Below the pieces are notes generated by a model. That model saw only the letters and a program-made list of their open reading frames with translations, did no database searches and was not told the DNA's origin. From NCBI GenBank assembly GCA_016748015.1, contig JAAOMT010000561.1, positions 194,026 through 258,025 of the forward strand: 64,000 nucleotides of DNA, in the 5' to 3' direction. Below, piece by piece: positions 24,619 through 36,207 of this stretch (the stretch's first letter is position 1; each line of letters opens with the position of its first letter). Source of the stretch: Geosiphon pyriformis (taxonomy: Eukaryota; Glomeromycota; Glomeromycetes; Archaeosporales; Geosiphonaceae). A program made the position numbers and the translations under genes.

Positions 24619-25050
24619 TCAAAGCAATTGCCACAGCTTCCTATCTTCAAGAAACCCGTGTGCTTGCATTCTAGCGGATCCAGTCATATGGTTGATATAG
24701 AAATCCCAATCACTCACACATCTTTCAACTGTGGAGAAGTAACTCGAAGGAAAAGCACTAATAATGAATTTAAGCAAGGAAAAGGGCAAGCTACAAAATG
24801 ACAGATACTTTGGAAAGACGGGAAAAGAGGGATGCAAAGACTTTGAAATGGAGAACAGAATGGGCGAAACAAAAAGGCGAACATAAAGAACTAGCATAAA
24901 CAATTTTCTTGTGTTGATGTCTGCGTCATTTCTTTGTGACGTCACATGTCTAATCTCTGGTTTTGTTGCGGTTGTAGTACGCCATACAGCAAACGAACAG
25001 TCTACCTTACCATTCTTTCTCCTAGTCGCTTCCAAGAAATCGTTTATCAA
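24619..25050 (-). CDS. Uncharacterised minus-strand ORF, 143 aa
   Basis: An uninterrupted frame with an ATG at 25,050, only about 50 bases upstream of the divergent TBL1-type start. The ends look protein-like (MINDFLEATRRKNGKVD; VSDWDFYINHMTG). The hydrophobic middle is the antisense of a short plus-strand Lys/Glu-rich ORF (about 24,798-24,899), so strand choice is unsure. It may be a genuine divergent gene or a shadow over 5' sequence of the neighbour. Confidence 0.3.
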   Translation of the reverse strand: MINDFLEATRRKNGKVDCSFAVWRTTTATKPEIRHVTSQRNDADINTRKLFMLVLYVRLFVSPILFSISKSLHPSFPVFPKYLSFCSLPFSLLKFIISAFPSSYFSTVERCVSDWDFYINHMTGSARMQAHGFLEDRKLWQLL

Positions 25051-25102
25051 TAATTCTACTTAACCGTTATTAGATTGGACGAAAAGAAATTTTCAAAGTA
25101 AA

Positions 25103-27586
25103 ATGTGTTTCACCAGCCAGGATGTTAACTATCTTATATATCGATACCTAGAAGAATCAGGTCTGGTAAAAATATTTTGACTTCATCACACGTCTTAATG
25201 GGATCAAACGGTTTCAGGAATTGCTCATGGCTCTGCACCTTGTTTTTTTTTTTATTTATTAAAAAAATTTCAGACTTCAAACACACGAAATTTAACCTTA
25301 AAAACGAATCCGCGCTTCGAATTGAAGATTATAATGCCGCAGACGTACCACCTGGAAGACTGATAAGTCTACTTCAAAAGGCCCTCCAATATATGGAGCT
25401 TGAAAAGCATGCTAATATTGAAGTAAGAAACATACAAGTGTAATAATATTTTTTTGTGGGGTTCCTACTCGACATTTTAATGAACCAATTTTTATAAAAA
25501 TAGGGAACACAAAATAAATGCTCTGCCCCATTTTCAATAGTTGGGCCTACTCATCAATGCGAAATTTCGCATCTACTAATCGAAGATAAACCAAAGAATT
25601 CAAAAAAGCACAAGCGTGATGAAAGCCCTCAGATTAGTAATAAAAAAGATAGAAGAGAAGAAAGACGAGGTCCAAAGGACCAGCAAAATCGAGAAAGCCG
25701 AGCAAAGGATACCGAGTTAGGTCAAGATCAATTCCAAATTAACAATGGCGATAATCTTGACATTGATAGAGTTCCCCTTGCGGAAATTCCATCCACTGCG
25801 GCTTCAGGTTTGTAAACTGAAATTATTCTAGAAATTAAAAATTAAGTAGGGAATATTTCCCGTATATAAAATAAACTGTCTGCTTTTATTTTTCCGTAAG
25901 GTAACGAATCTGGTTTAACACCAGCTCATCAAGTATCCGAGGATTTAACTGTGCTACGTGGACATGAAATGGAGGTTTACGCATGTGTCTGGAATCCGGT
26001 TAACAATCTTTTAGCCACTGGGTATACAGTCAAATTTTATTTACGATTTAATTTGAGGTTATTATAGTAATTAATTGGGTATTTTTTTCTTCATAATAAA
26101 CAGAAGTCGTGATTCGACTATAAGAATATGGAATACAGATCAATTAAAGGGTCCAGAGCACAAAAGATCCGTTGTATGTCGAATTGACACTAGGGAGACG
26201 GAAGTTCCCGTAACCTTTCTAGATTGGAATGTATGTTAAATTTATCAACATTATTCTCAAAGTCATGCATATATAACTTTTTTATTAAAACAAAAATTGG
26301 TAGCATCTAGGAACTCAACTTGCAGCAGGTTATTATGATGGTAGTGGCCGCGTTTGGACACAAAATGGTAGGTATATTTAATTCAATCTCATTTTTTTCA
26401 AATTTAATTTGGCTAATAAAAATTGATTTGTTTTCCTAGGCGAGTTATTATACGAAACGCAACTCCACACAGCTGCTGTATTAGCTTTTAAATGGGGTAA
26501 AAAAGAGAAATATCTTCTAAGTTGTAGTCTTGATGGTGGAGTCATTCTCTGGGATCCCCAACTTAACACAAAAAAAGTGTTCAACAATCATACAGGTAAT
26601 TTAAGGATTTTATGTTAGAGATCTTTTACAGTGAGATCTAATTTTTGCTTAATTTATTTTTTTAGTGGCAGTTATGGATGTTGCATGGAAAAATAAAACC
26701 ACATTTGCAACTTGCTCGAAAGATAGCAAGATTGTAATATGTGACATTGAAAAAGAACAACCAATTATGTGTTACGTTGGACATACAAACGAAGTCAATG
26801 CAATTAAATGGGAAAGCAATGGAAATTATTTGGCATCGTGCTCTGATGATTGCACGGCTAAGGTATCAATAATTTAGCCATTAAGAGAGCAATTTGATTA
26901 AATATGAGACTGGTAAATTCATTTTTTTTAACAAAAGATTTGGTCGGAGAAACCCAACGCCATCAAGACTTTTAGGCATGATGGTAAGGTTTTCTCGATA
27001 AAGTGGTGTCCCAACCCAAGAAGAAATACTCGTATTCTGGCCACGTAAGTAAAAAAAAACATATATTTAGTGAAAACCTGAAGTAGGTAATCAAAATATT
27101 GTAAATTTTGCATATAGAGTATCTTTTGACCTATCGGTAAGATTATGGGAAGTAAATTCTGGAACCTGCCAGCATCATTTTCGTTTCCAGGACACTGTTC
27201 ATTCTGTGGCATTTACACCTGACGGTACATATATTGCCACCGCTTGTTTTGATCATACTAGCAAAATATTCAGTGTTAAGGTATAGTTCCTAACTGAAAA
27301 AAATCTTGAGTCTCTGATTTTTTAATTATAATAAATTAATGCATCCTATTTATTGATAGACTGGTGCTTTGAAAAAAACTACCCATAATGGTGGGGCCTT
27401 ATTTGAGCTCGATTTAAAAACTGCCCAATCGACGGAACGCGAGCGCAAGTATAAGATGGCATCGGCAGTTTCAAATGGAACAGTAAGTGTTTTAAAAAAA
27501 TATTTTTAAATCTTAAAGATCGCAACCTCTTACTTTGCTTTATTTTTGATTTGCAATAGATCACCCTCCTCGACTTTCCTCAATAG
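25103..27586 (+). CDS. TBL1: TBL1/Sif2-type LisH-WD40 corepressor subunit
   Basis: Twelve exons join in frame with GT-AG introns: 25103-25160, 25274-25422, 25504-25807, 25901-26021, 26104-26230, 26304-26367, 26440-26595, 26666-26862, 26938-27044, 27118-27280, 27360-27482, 27560-27586. They give 531 residues, close to human TBL1XR1 (514). Residues 1-35 form a LisH motif (VNYLIYRYLEES). A Lys/Arg/Glu-rich linker spans about 95-150. WD40 repeats run from about 180 (LRGHEMEVYACVWNP) to VSNGTITLLDFPQ at the C-terminus. Relatives form the NCoR/SMRT-HDAC3 complex in animals and Set3C (Sif2) in yeast, repressing transcription in the nucleus. The gene shows no transition damage. Confidence 0.95.
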
Positions 27587-29363
27587 AAAAGCTAATTGAT
27601 ACAACACGCTTTCATCCAATCATTTAAAAAGATTACAGGCTGCCACTCTTACCCTTGGACTCGATAAGATTCAAAGATAGGTCCTTAATTTTTTCATTCT
27701 TTATTAAAAACTGCATCTCATGTTTATGATCAGACATTGATTTGGATTATTCTTAAATCTTTACCTGATTCCTGTATATTTTTGGGCAAGATAACAAAAA
27801 AGGTTTATTGTGTATATATGGGATCACTAAATATTTACTATCATCCGTCAAACTTATTATTTATCACGAAAGTGTTCCTGAAAGGTTAGGCTTTGCACTC
27901 TTGTTCAAATAATAGATTGCTTTATGGATTCATGGAGTTAAAAAATACTCACATACATGAATTTCGAGGCTTGGATACGTCGGGACAGAAAAACTGCAAA
28001 CCTTATTCTTAACAGTTAAGATTTCCGAGTGTTATCAAGCTTCGCATGCATCACAAAAAAAGGGTAGAGGGATTCTTAGTGTTTTATTATTTTCACAAGA
28101 AAAATCGACTATATCACATTACACAATGAGAACATTTCAAGTTTTGATTTTAATAATTTATAAATTAAATTAAATTAAAATTGTTTATAATGATAAATAT
28201 TTTTTGACAGTGTATTTTATTTGCTTGTTGAATATATTAAGAGTTTTAAACACAATGATCAATTTTATTCTTTATATTAAATTTTTAAATAAATTTTTTT
28301 TTTTTTAAGAAACTTGAAATATTGTATAATTAATAAATTATATCAATATTGGTTACAAATATTTAAATAAATAAAAATAAATTATGAATTACAAGACTAA
28401 ACCAATAAAAACAATAAAAAAAAGATTTATAATAATTTATAAAATAAATTGTATTTTGGTTTTTTTAATATGGTTATATTTATATTAATAATCATATTAT
28501 TTAATTTTGTATATTTTAATAATAATAAATTTTGGTAATAGAAAATATTGTAAAATTGTAACAACAACAACAACAACAATAATAATAATAAATATCTCTA
28601 AGTTAATAACTTTTTTCAAAATTTTTTATTGATTAACACTATTTTTGTTTGTAAAATGCAACAACAGAATAAAGTGTTGTAAAGTGTTGTATTATGTTAA
28701 AATTAAATAGCATTATGAAAATGACGCTTGGAAGATTCTCATTAGGGGATTGCTTGATAGAGCCTTGATTCTTTCCTGAGGGACATATAATAAATAATAG
28801 TCTTTATTTGGTATTACCTATTATTGATGTGTTACAATTCCATTCGAAGAAACGAATTTAAAAGATTATAAAAAGGAAAAATTTTAATAATCAATCAGCT
28901 TTTTTTTTCTCAAAATTTTTATACTCCAAATTTGGTGAGTTTAACAAAAAAAAAATAGATAGGTTGGGGGATAATTGAATCTTTTTGATGTGTAAAAAAA
29001 ATTTGGTTTTTTTTTGGATTTAAAAACAATACATATTATACATAGATATATACATACATTAAAAAGATACATAAATAGATACATAAATAGATACATACAT
29101 AGGATACATACATTAAATAGATACGAATATTGGGATACGATTATAGTAGTACAATATATTTTTTTTTCGGGGAAATTAGCCTAAAAAAAAAATATAACGT
29201 GAATGTTAATGGTAAATGCCATTGTACATTATTACCAAAAAAAATTCTATAAAATAAACCTGGGAAAAAGATCATTTTCTCTTTATCTCTCAAAGAGAGC
29301 AAACAAATTTAATAAACAAAAAAAGATCTAAAAGTATTTTGATCATTTTTTCGAAAGATTCCC
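27587..29363. other. Intergenic region
   Basis: The 3' flank of the TBL1-type gene is followed by AT-rich sequence with a CAA/AAT triplet run at about 28,560-28,590 and an ATACATA-rich tract at about 29,035-29,120. A TATA-like tataaaataaac at about 29,250 lies upstream of the next gene. No gene was seen. Confidence 0.6.
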
Positions 29364-30104
29364 ATGTTAATTTTAAGAAAAATGGCAGAAAAAAGATTTT
29401 CAATCTTCAAGAAAAACTTTTCATCATGCCAAATAATTAGTTTAAACTCGATGGAAGTACTTCAAGATATTCAATTCTGGCCAACAAATGAAGAGAAAAC
29501 CAAACCACCACCACCACTACCACCACCACCACCACCACCATCATCATCATCATTATCATCATCATCATTATCATCATCATCAAGTCCTATTAAAAAATAT
29601 TTCCGATTATCAAAACAATTTCTTGAAAAATGTAACAACACATTTTCAAATCGTAGACATACCTATCCATCGATAAATTTTTTCGATCCAACCCATCGTC
29701 GTCCTGAAACAGAAGAACATGTTTCATTTTACTCTGCTCCACATCTAATTAATTCTTCTTATTCAATCAGAATAAATATTCGCATCTGGTGGGCAGCAAC
29801 CATCTCGTTCAACATTACACTTTCCCGTGATTCTACATTTGAAGAATTTACGAGATTAATATCAGATTATATTGGATATAAGATGCCAAAAGATTTGAAG
29901 GTTCTTTATAACGCATCATTAATGACAAGTTCAGACCGAGAAGAATTGTTTAATAATGGGAATCCAGAATTTGTGAAATTTTTAACATCACAATACAAGT
30001 TAAGACCAATTTCAAGTGAGGAAGATTGGACTAGTTTTATGAAATGGTTTAAAGATGAGATTGAAGTAACTCTATTTGCAGAATCAAAATTAGTGTACTT
30101 TTAA
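29364..30104 (+). CDS. Tandem family member A, uncharacterised
   Basis: Intronless, 246 codons; the second Met at residue 7 is an alternative start. An N-terminal IQFWP motif shared with member B is followed by a Pro run and a Ser run encoded by CCA and TCA triplets (about 29,507-29,582). Next comes SPIKKYFRLSKQFLEK, matching a block in the other three members. The conserved C-terminal domain (about residues 138-243) starts INIRIWW, contains P-K-D-L, and ends EEDW...KWF...IEVTLFAES. No known family was recognised; a beta-grasp or PB1-like fold is my guess from strand and Trp spacing. Confidence 0.85.
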   Translation: MLILRKMAEKRFSIFKKNFSSCQIISLNSMEVLQDIQFWPTNEEKTKPPPPLPPPPPPPSSSSLSSSSLSSSSSPIKKYFRLSKQFLEKCNNTFSNRRHTYPSINFFDPTHRRPETEEHVSFYSAPHLINSSYSIRINIRIWWAATISFNITLSRDSTFEEFTRLISDYIGYKMPKDLKVLYNASLMTSSDREELFNNGNPEFVKFLTSQYKLRPISSEEDWTSFMKWFKDEIEVTLFAESKLVYF

Positions 30105-30253
30105 ATAATATTTTTCTCTTTTAATAATTAATTAATTAATTAATTTATCATTAATGATACTAGTATAATTGTATAAAAAAAATAATTAACTTTTTATTGT
30201 CATATATACATACATACATATATATAATATCAAAAGTATTTATAAAATTTTAT

Positions 30254-30316
<63 letters not shown>

Positions 30317-31168
30317 GAATGTGTTAAGAAATTTTAACTTAATATAATTGTCAATATTTATTCATATAACACAAATAAACCATAAAGCTATATAAATTGG
30401 AAAAAGAAAACAGATAATAAAAAGATAAATAAATATATATATCAGTAATTTCACATTTTTTTTAAGTATTTTAAATATAAGATAATGTTAAAAGTATCCG
30501 AAAATTCGTTAAACTTTTTCTTCTAAATCCTTATAATATTGTAATTCAAACCAGTTTTTAGATGAAAAGCATAAATACTAAACAAAATTTATTTTAAAAG
30601 AGAAGCTTTAAAATTTGAACAAAATTTTTTTGTTCATTTATTCTGCTAAAGAATTGAAAGTTATGAAATTTTTTGAAAATATCAATCAAAATATCAAGGA
30701 TCATAATTTATAATCTTATTTTATATTTTTTATATAAAACCTTACCCATACCATACCATACCATATCATACCTCATCTTACATAATTAACTAAATAACTA
30801 AATAACTAAATAACTAAATAACTAAATAACTAAATAACTAACCAAATAATCATCAAATTAAAACTTTTACCGTTCATTCATTACCAAATGATTACATGGA
30901 ATTCTTTATTTCTAAATTCTTAAGAAACTTTATCGTTAAACATGTGAAATAAACATCGTAAGAATCATAAAAAAGAATCGGTTGAATCGGTTAAACCAGT
31001 TACACACGTATTAAAAGACTGTTTAGAAAAAAATTCGTCGTCGTCGTCGTCGTCGTAATCAAAATAAAAAACTGTATGCAGTATAAATTAAAATTTTAAT
31101 AAATTTTATGTGGGATGCCTTTTTTAATTTTAAAAAAAAAATATATCGAAATTAATTATTCATTATAA

Positions 31169-31258
<90 letters not shown>

Positions 31259-32733
31259 TAATGTTCCCCAATTTATAAAACAATAAAAAGAACTAACCAT
31301 GAGAAAACTTTTATTTTTTTTGATGGCTTTGTAGCCTCTTTTTGGTTAACACCAATATATATATATATATATGTATATTTTTTCAAGTTTGTTGGCCATT
31401 TTAAAGATTATCACCTTTGCGAATCTTTATTTAATCATGCTGATGTAATATGATATCCCTTCTATTGTTCATGATAAAATATCAAGATCAACAAAAAACC
31501 AAAATTTTTTCTTTAATCCCCTCCCTCACTTTAAAATTAAAAGACAACTCATTTTTAAAAAATTCCGATTCGTCATCATGCCATCAAATCATTGGCAATA
31601 AATAAATAGGGATTCAAGAATAATTAGACCATTGTAAAAAAAAAATTTGATACTGATAATTGAGAATTTATTAATTTAAAAAAGCATGCAGTCAATTAAT
31701 ACATTTCGTATTTCTTTTGAATTATCAGCTTTTAGACAGATTTGTCGAACAATACAAATTCTTTTTTCGAACGATCAACATTAATTCCATAATAATAATA
31801 ATAATAATAATAATAATAGGGGACTCTGGATATTAGTAATTTTTTAATTAGGTTCTGGGATCATTCAATATCAAAACAGATTTTGGATTGATTTTAAATC
31901 AATCTGGCATTACAAATTTTTTTTGTAAAACTCTATGCTCAAACAACTTTTTAGAAACTTTTCTCGAAAGGTTTTCAAAAAATAGAAAATTATTCAATGT
32001 TAGACACCATGTCTTTACTGCCTTTTAATCTAAACTGAACAAAAGATTTAATATGTTCGCGGACTTGAAAACTTTTGTATTTCCCCCATTTGGAAAAAGA
32101 ACATGTCATTCATAGAAAACTCTATTTTTGTTCGCAATAATGCAGTCAAAAAGGGAGGAGGAAGAGAGATGCGAAAAAAAGGTCAAACAAAAACTCAATG
32201 CAGCCAAATGTTTGAATATGAATGTTCTAAACTTTTCGAAAGTTACCTCGCATAAAGATAAAGCTTTTGAACAATAATCCATTAATGATTGACTCCTCTC
32301 CCATCAAGTGGTTTCATTGTTTAAAACATCACTAATCTTATTTTGTCAATAGTCCCAGCGCAATACTTTTCTCAATTATTGTAACCAGAATCAGAGTTTC
32401 TGCTTTCCGCATACTCTAAAAGCTTGGATGCATCCGAAATTCATACAATGAGAACCCCTTCTTTGTTTGATTGCATTGGAACTTTTGATTAATCGAACCT
32501 AAATTTTGGTCGACTTTTTCGATTTTATTGTTTTTGAACAGAGGCAAAATATCATTCAAAAAAGATGATAAAAAAGCGTGGTGGATGGTGACGATAGAGT
32601 CTTCCAAATTGAAAAAAAACATGACCGTACAAATTGAGTAGAAAATAAAATTCCAAAGACAACGATTCATTCCTTAAATTGACAAATCGAATTAATTAAA
32701 AAAAATTTTTTTTTCCTAAAACATTGTACAAAA
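30105..32733. other. Intergenic region rich in microsatellites
   Basis: The 2.6 kb between members A and B holds TAA runs at about 30,257-30,314, 31,170-31,258 and 31,786-31,817. It also holds TACCATA-type units at about 30,747-30,772, about six AACTAAAT octamers at 30,787-30,840, and TCG triplets at 31,035-31,056. A minus-strand open stretch at 32,416-32,670 looks like chance. No gene was accepted. Confidence 0.6.
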
Positions 32734-33756
32734 ATGCTTCGCCAATTCTCGGTATTTGACAAAAAATTCAAATTTGATGAAGAATTTGAAAACGTTTATT
32801 CCAGCTCATATAAATCCACCACCACATCAGACCCAAGACCTGAAAAACTTACCGGAGCTCAATTCTGGCCCGTTTCCTCACCAATCACTTCACCAACATC
32901 TGCAGATGGGCCAACTTCATGTCTTTCACCAAATGATGAATATCAGAAACAATCAAGCCCTGTTCAAAAGATTTTTGGCAAAATCATCAAAAGGCTTAAT
33001 CAAAATGATTTATTAAAACGTCGTGGTTCAAATTGTAGTCAGATAAGTGTTGAGAGTGTTGAGTCGGTAGAGTCAATGCAAAGTTCCAATTCTTCAGAAG
33101 GGGTATTCAACACTGATTATTTGTCACAAACATCAAAGTCACAACCACCACCATTATCATCACCACCATCACCATCACCATCACAGCCTCCACGATTGGA
33201 AGGAAAGAAAAAAAAAGCCTCAAAGAACAAGCGAGTGATTAAAAAACTCCCACCAAAAATTATAACCATGAATCTCGGTAATCACAGTATACTTCTCGAA
33301 GATATTCAGCATCCACCACCAAATTTAATAGCACGTTCGAAACATCACAGTTTCTCATATCCCCCTCATCTACTTCAACATCCTTACTTATCACCAGACG
33401 AAAAAACAATGTTTCCTGTCACTCTTGTAAATTTTTCTATTTACCTTTACTGGGCTTGGCCACATGCTATCCAACTTTCACTTCCTCGTACCACTTCTTT
33501 GTCACAATTTAAAAATGCGGTTTCACGTGAACTTGAATATCTGCTACCAGCTGACTCGGTGGTTTTGTGTCACACAAAAAAATCTCATGGAGAAAGAATG
33601 AACAACACATTAAAAGGGAGCATGTTGCTGCAGTATTTGATTTCGAACCATAAAATTCGGATGGTAGATTCGGATGCGGTTTGGGGTATTTGTATGCTTC
33701 TTTGGCCAAAAGATGTGGAGGTCACCATTATTTCAAGATCAATGATAGGGTATTGA
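32734..33756 (+). CDS. Tandem family member B, uncharacterised
   Basis: Intronless, 340 codons from the first in-frame ATG. The disordered-looking N-terminal part has AQFWP, then SPVQKIFGKIIKRL and LLKRRGSNCS, a Ser/Glu stretch, a Pro/Ser triplet-repeat linker and a Lys-rich patch (EGKKKKASKNKR). The last 105 residues form the family domain (IYLYWAW...LSLPR...F...LPADSVVL...AVW...LLWPKDVEVTI). It is the most divergent C-terminal domain of the four. The basic patches may be nuclear localisation or phosphorylation sites (RRxS); function is unknown. Confidence 0.87.
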   Translation: MLRQFSVFDKKFKFDEEFENVYSSSYKSTTTSDPRPEKLTGAQFWPVSSPITSPTSADGPTSCLSPNDEYQKQSSPVQKIFGKIIKRLNQNDLLKRRGSNCSQISVESVESVESMQSSNSSEGVFNTDYLSQTSKSQPPPLSSPPSPSPSQPPRLEGKKKKASKNKRVIKKLPPKIITMNLGNHSILLEDIQHPPPNLIARSKHHSFSYPPHLLQHPYLSPDEKTMFPVTLVNFSIYLYWAWPHAIQLSLPRTTSLSQFKNAVSRELEYLLPADSVVLCHTKKSHGERMNNTLKGSMLLQYLISNHKIRMVDSDAVWGICMLLWPKDVEVTIISRSMIGY

Positions 33757-34297
33757 TCTTACGATTGCAATAAAACCATTTTGATAATGGTATCAGTGTG
33801 CTGAATGTACATTTTATTATAATACAAATGAGAATTGTAAATACCATCAATTTCATATATAAAAATATTAATAATTTAATTTTTGACATTAATTTTTAAG
33901 CATATTTAGTATTATAAATTTTTAAACATATAATAGTACATAAATCATTAGCATTTTTAAGTATTAGCATACTTTATTAATAAACTCAACATTTAATTAA
34001 TGGTTATAGGTATAATTCATTTTCAATTATCAGGGTTCAAAAAGTGAAAAATCAAAAATTTTGATATATATAAAAACTGTTCGTATAATGTGTACATTTT
34101 TTTGCAATATAATTGATAGATGATAAAAACATTTTATATTTTTCGTTACACTTTTCTCAAAATAAAAAAGGGTAAAAAATAAGGATTTGGAACAAAAATA
34201 ATAAAACTTATTTTAATTTCAAATTCCAAATATATAAATATATTTTTTTTTAGAAAATATATTCTTGTATTAAAAAAATGGATTATATATATATATA
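33757..34297. other. Intergenic spacer
   Basis: AT-rich 3' flank of member B up to the Tc1-like insertion. It ends in an AT dinucleotide run that supplied the TA target. Nothing else was seen. Confidence 0.6.
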
Positions 34298-35512
34298 CAG
34301 TGTGGGACAAAAAAAATTGGACACAAAAAACTAATTATTGTGCTTTAATTAATGGACCAAATTTTACAAAAAATATATCATTAGAAAGATAAAAAGCACA
34401 TTATTTTATTAAAAAAAATTAATAGAATATTAATATGATATTCTTTCCCCCTTATTCGCAATCACCATCTCACAACGCCGTTTCATTGATCCTACTAACC
34501 CGATAAGGGTAGATCCGGAAATCATCCGCCACTCTTCTTCTTGACAATAGCCAATAGGGTTCAAGTCGGGTGAGTTGGCAGGCCAGTCAAGAACATTATT
34601 AATATTGGCAGCTATAAAGGCTTGGGAAACTTTGCTTTTGTGTTTCGGATCGTTGTCTTGCTGGAACCGCCACCTACGCCCAAGCATTCCTCTAATTTCA
34701 GGCAGGTGAGTACGAAGAATTTCTATGTAAAAATGACTATCCATTATTCCAGTAAAACAAAATAAACTTGTCTTTCCTCCTTTATAGAAACCACCCCAAG
34801 CAAAGACTTTTGTTCGATCTTTTGGAATGGCACGGGTGGGCCGTAAACCTCTATACCAACGCTCTAGTGTGTTCCGGAATAAACAAAAGGCCGTTTCATC
34901 TGTAAAAACAGTTCGGTCCCAATTGTCATTCAAGTGTTGGTAAGCCCATTCCAAATGCCTCTCTTTATGTTTATCAGTAAGCATTGGGATGGCCCGAGGA
35001 AGGTCTTTTTTGTAACCAAGAAATGCTAAATGCCTGCCAATTGTTCTATAGGATACCTCTACATTTATTTTTGACAACTTTGTTGTCAAAGTTCTCGTTG
35101 AAATTGAGGAATCCCGTTTGATGTACGATTGTAATACTCGCGAAGCAACCCCTTTAATCTTTCTTGGCCGACCATTTCCACCTGCATGCTCCACCACCCC
35201 GGTTTTTTAAGAATATTGTAAATAGTAGAACGTGGTATATTTGTTCGCTTCTGTATTTCCGCTGCAATTCGTATTCCTTGGTTCCAAAAATACAATACTG
35301 TTTGTCGTTGCATTTCTTGCTTGGATGTTGCCATTTTCGCGCGAGAATTAAAAAAAAATTAATAAAATGCACAAAAAAAATATATAAGCCAATAGCCACT
35401 TACCTTCGCATTCATTTCCAACTAACCTCGCCACAATCTAACCAAAATTGGTTAAACTAGATCAAATCTTGTAAGATGCATTTTTTTGTCCAATTTTTTT
35501 TGTCCCAGACTG
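34298..35512 (-). mobile_element. Tc1-like DNA transposon copy 2, recent
   Basis: This 1,215-bp element has TIRs CAGTGTGGGACAAAAAAAAT (left) and CAGTCTGGGACAAAAAAAAT (right, reversed), and TA duplications at 34,296-34,297 and 35,513-35,514. Base composition is far less AT-biased than copy 1. It is internally deleted relative to copy 1. It sits between paralogues B and C in a TA-rich spacer. Confidence 0.95.
34430..35334 (-). pseudogene. Tc1-like transposase, frameshifted and missing its catalytic Glu
   Basis: It starts ATGGCAACATCC at 35,334 with an N-terminal HTH (RQTVLYFWNQGIRI). The frame changes at about 35,208, where ten bases present in copy 1 are missing between two A-run repeats. The remainder holds VFTDETAF and QQDNDPKH, the first two catalytic Asp. 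The third motif, NPIENLW-type with DD34E spacing in copy 1, reads NPIGYCQEEEW after deletions near 34,545-34,560. The Glu is therefore lost, and the copy cannot be autonomous. An apparent GTG start at 35,197 is an artefact of the frameshift. Confidence 0.92.
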
Positions 35513-35633
35513 TATATATATACTTATGTCTGTGAATTATGGGTTTTTTAATAATAGTAATAATAATGATAAATAGTTAAAAATAAAAACAAAAAAGAAA
35601 TAATAATAATAATAATAATAATACTAAATATTA

Positions 35634-35675
<42 letters not shown>

Positions 35676-36207
35676 TTTTATCAAAAAAATCCAAATTCAA
35701 AATTTCATCTTTCTCAATCTAAAAGAGCGTCCCCTTCAAAAACGCAAATATTTAAATAAGACTATTGCTCATTTTCAAATTGTTTTTATTGTTTCTTTAT
35801 TTAATAAGAACTACAATCTAAATACATATAAAAACATTTGTTATCTAATCCACCATTTATATTAATATACAAATAACAAAGTTTAAAAAATTCAAAGAGA
35901 AAAAGATATTTACTGTACTTTGAGATAAATAAATTCAAACCACATTAGTATAAAAAGATAAAACAAATTATTTAAAAAAGGTTTCTGAAAATAAATATTT
36001 AATTGAGAGGGAACATGAAAATTTGTGATCTCTCGAATAGAAGAGCTTCAGATATATATGAACCAAATATTTAGGGTATATTTACAAAAAGGAGCAACTC
36101 TTCACACATTATTAATACTTTCGAGATCCAATTTATCTCGTCAAAAGAATTTGGTTCTATGTACACGCCGCCTCCAAATCAACTACTGTACATTATCAAT
36201 CGTTTGG
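35513..36207. other. Intergenic spacer
   Basis: AT-rich, with ATA/TAA triplet runs at about 35,600-35,625 and 35,635-35,672. It is the 3' flank of member C (minus strand). A short plus-strand ORF at 36,025-36,213 overlaps the end of member C and looks accidental. Confidence 0.55.

Noticed and set aside
29488-29676. Histidine-rich ORF on the plus strand
   Set aside because: It is the CCA/TCA repeat of family member A read in another frame.
32416-32670. Minus-strand 84-aa ORF upstream of family member B
   Set aside because: No protein-like conservation, in a promoter position for B; the hydrophobic composition comes from T-rich sequence.
34430-35197. Separate 255-aa transposase gene starting at 35,197
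   Set aside because: The start is GTG in the middle of the transposase; it exists only because of the upstream frameshift.
35195-35215. Programmed -1 frameshift at an A6 run in the Tc1 transposase of copy 2
   Set aside because: Copy 1 has ten more bases here (a second A-run) and reads through in one frame, so copy 2 has simply suffered a slippage deletion.
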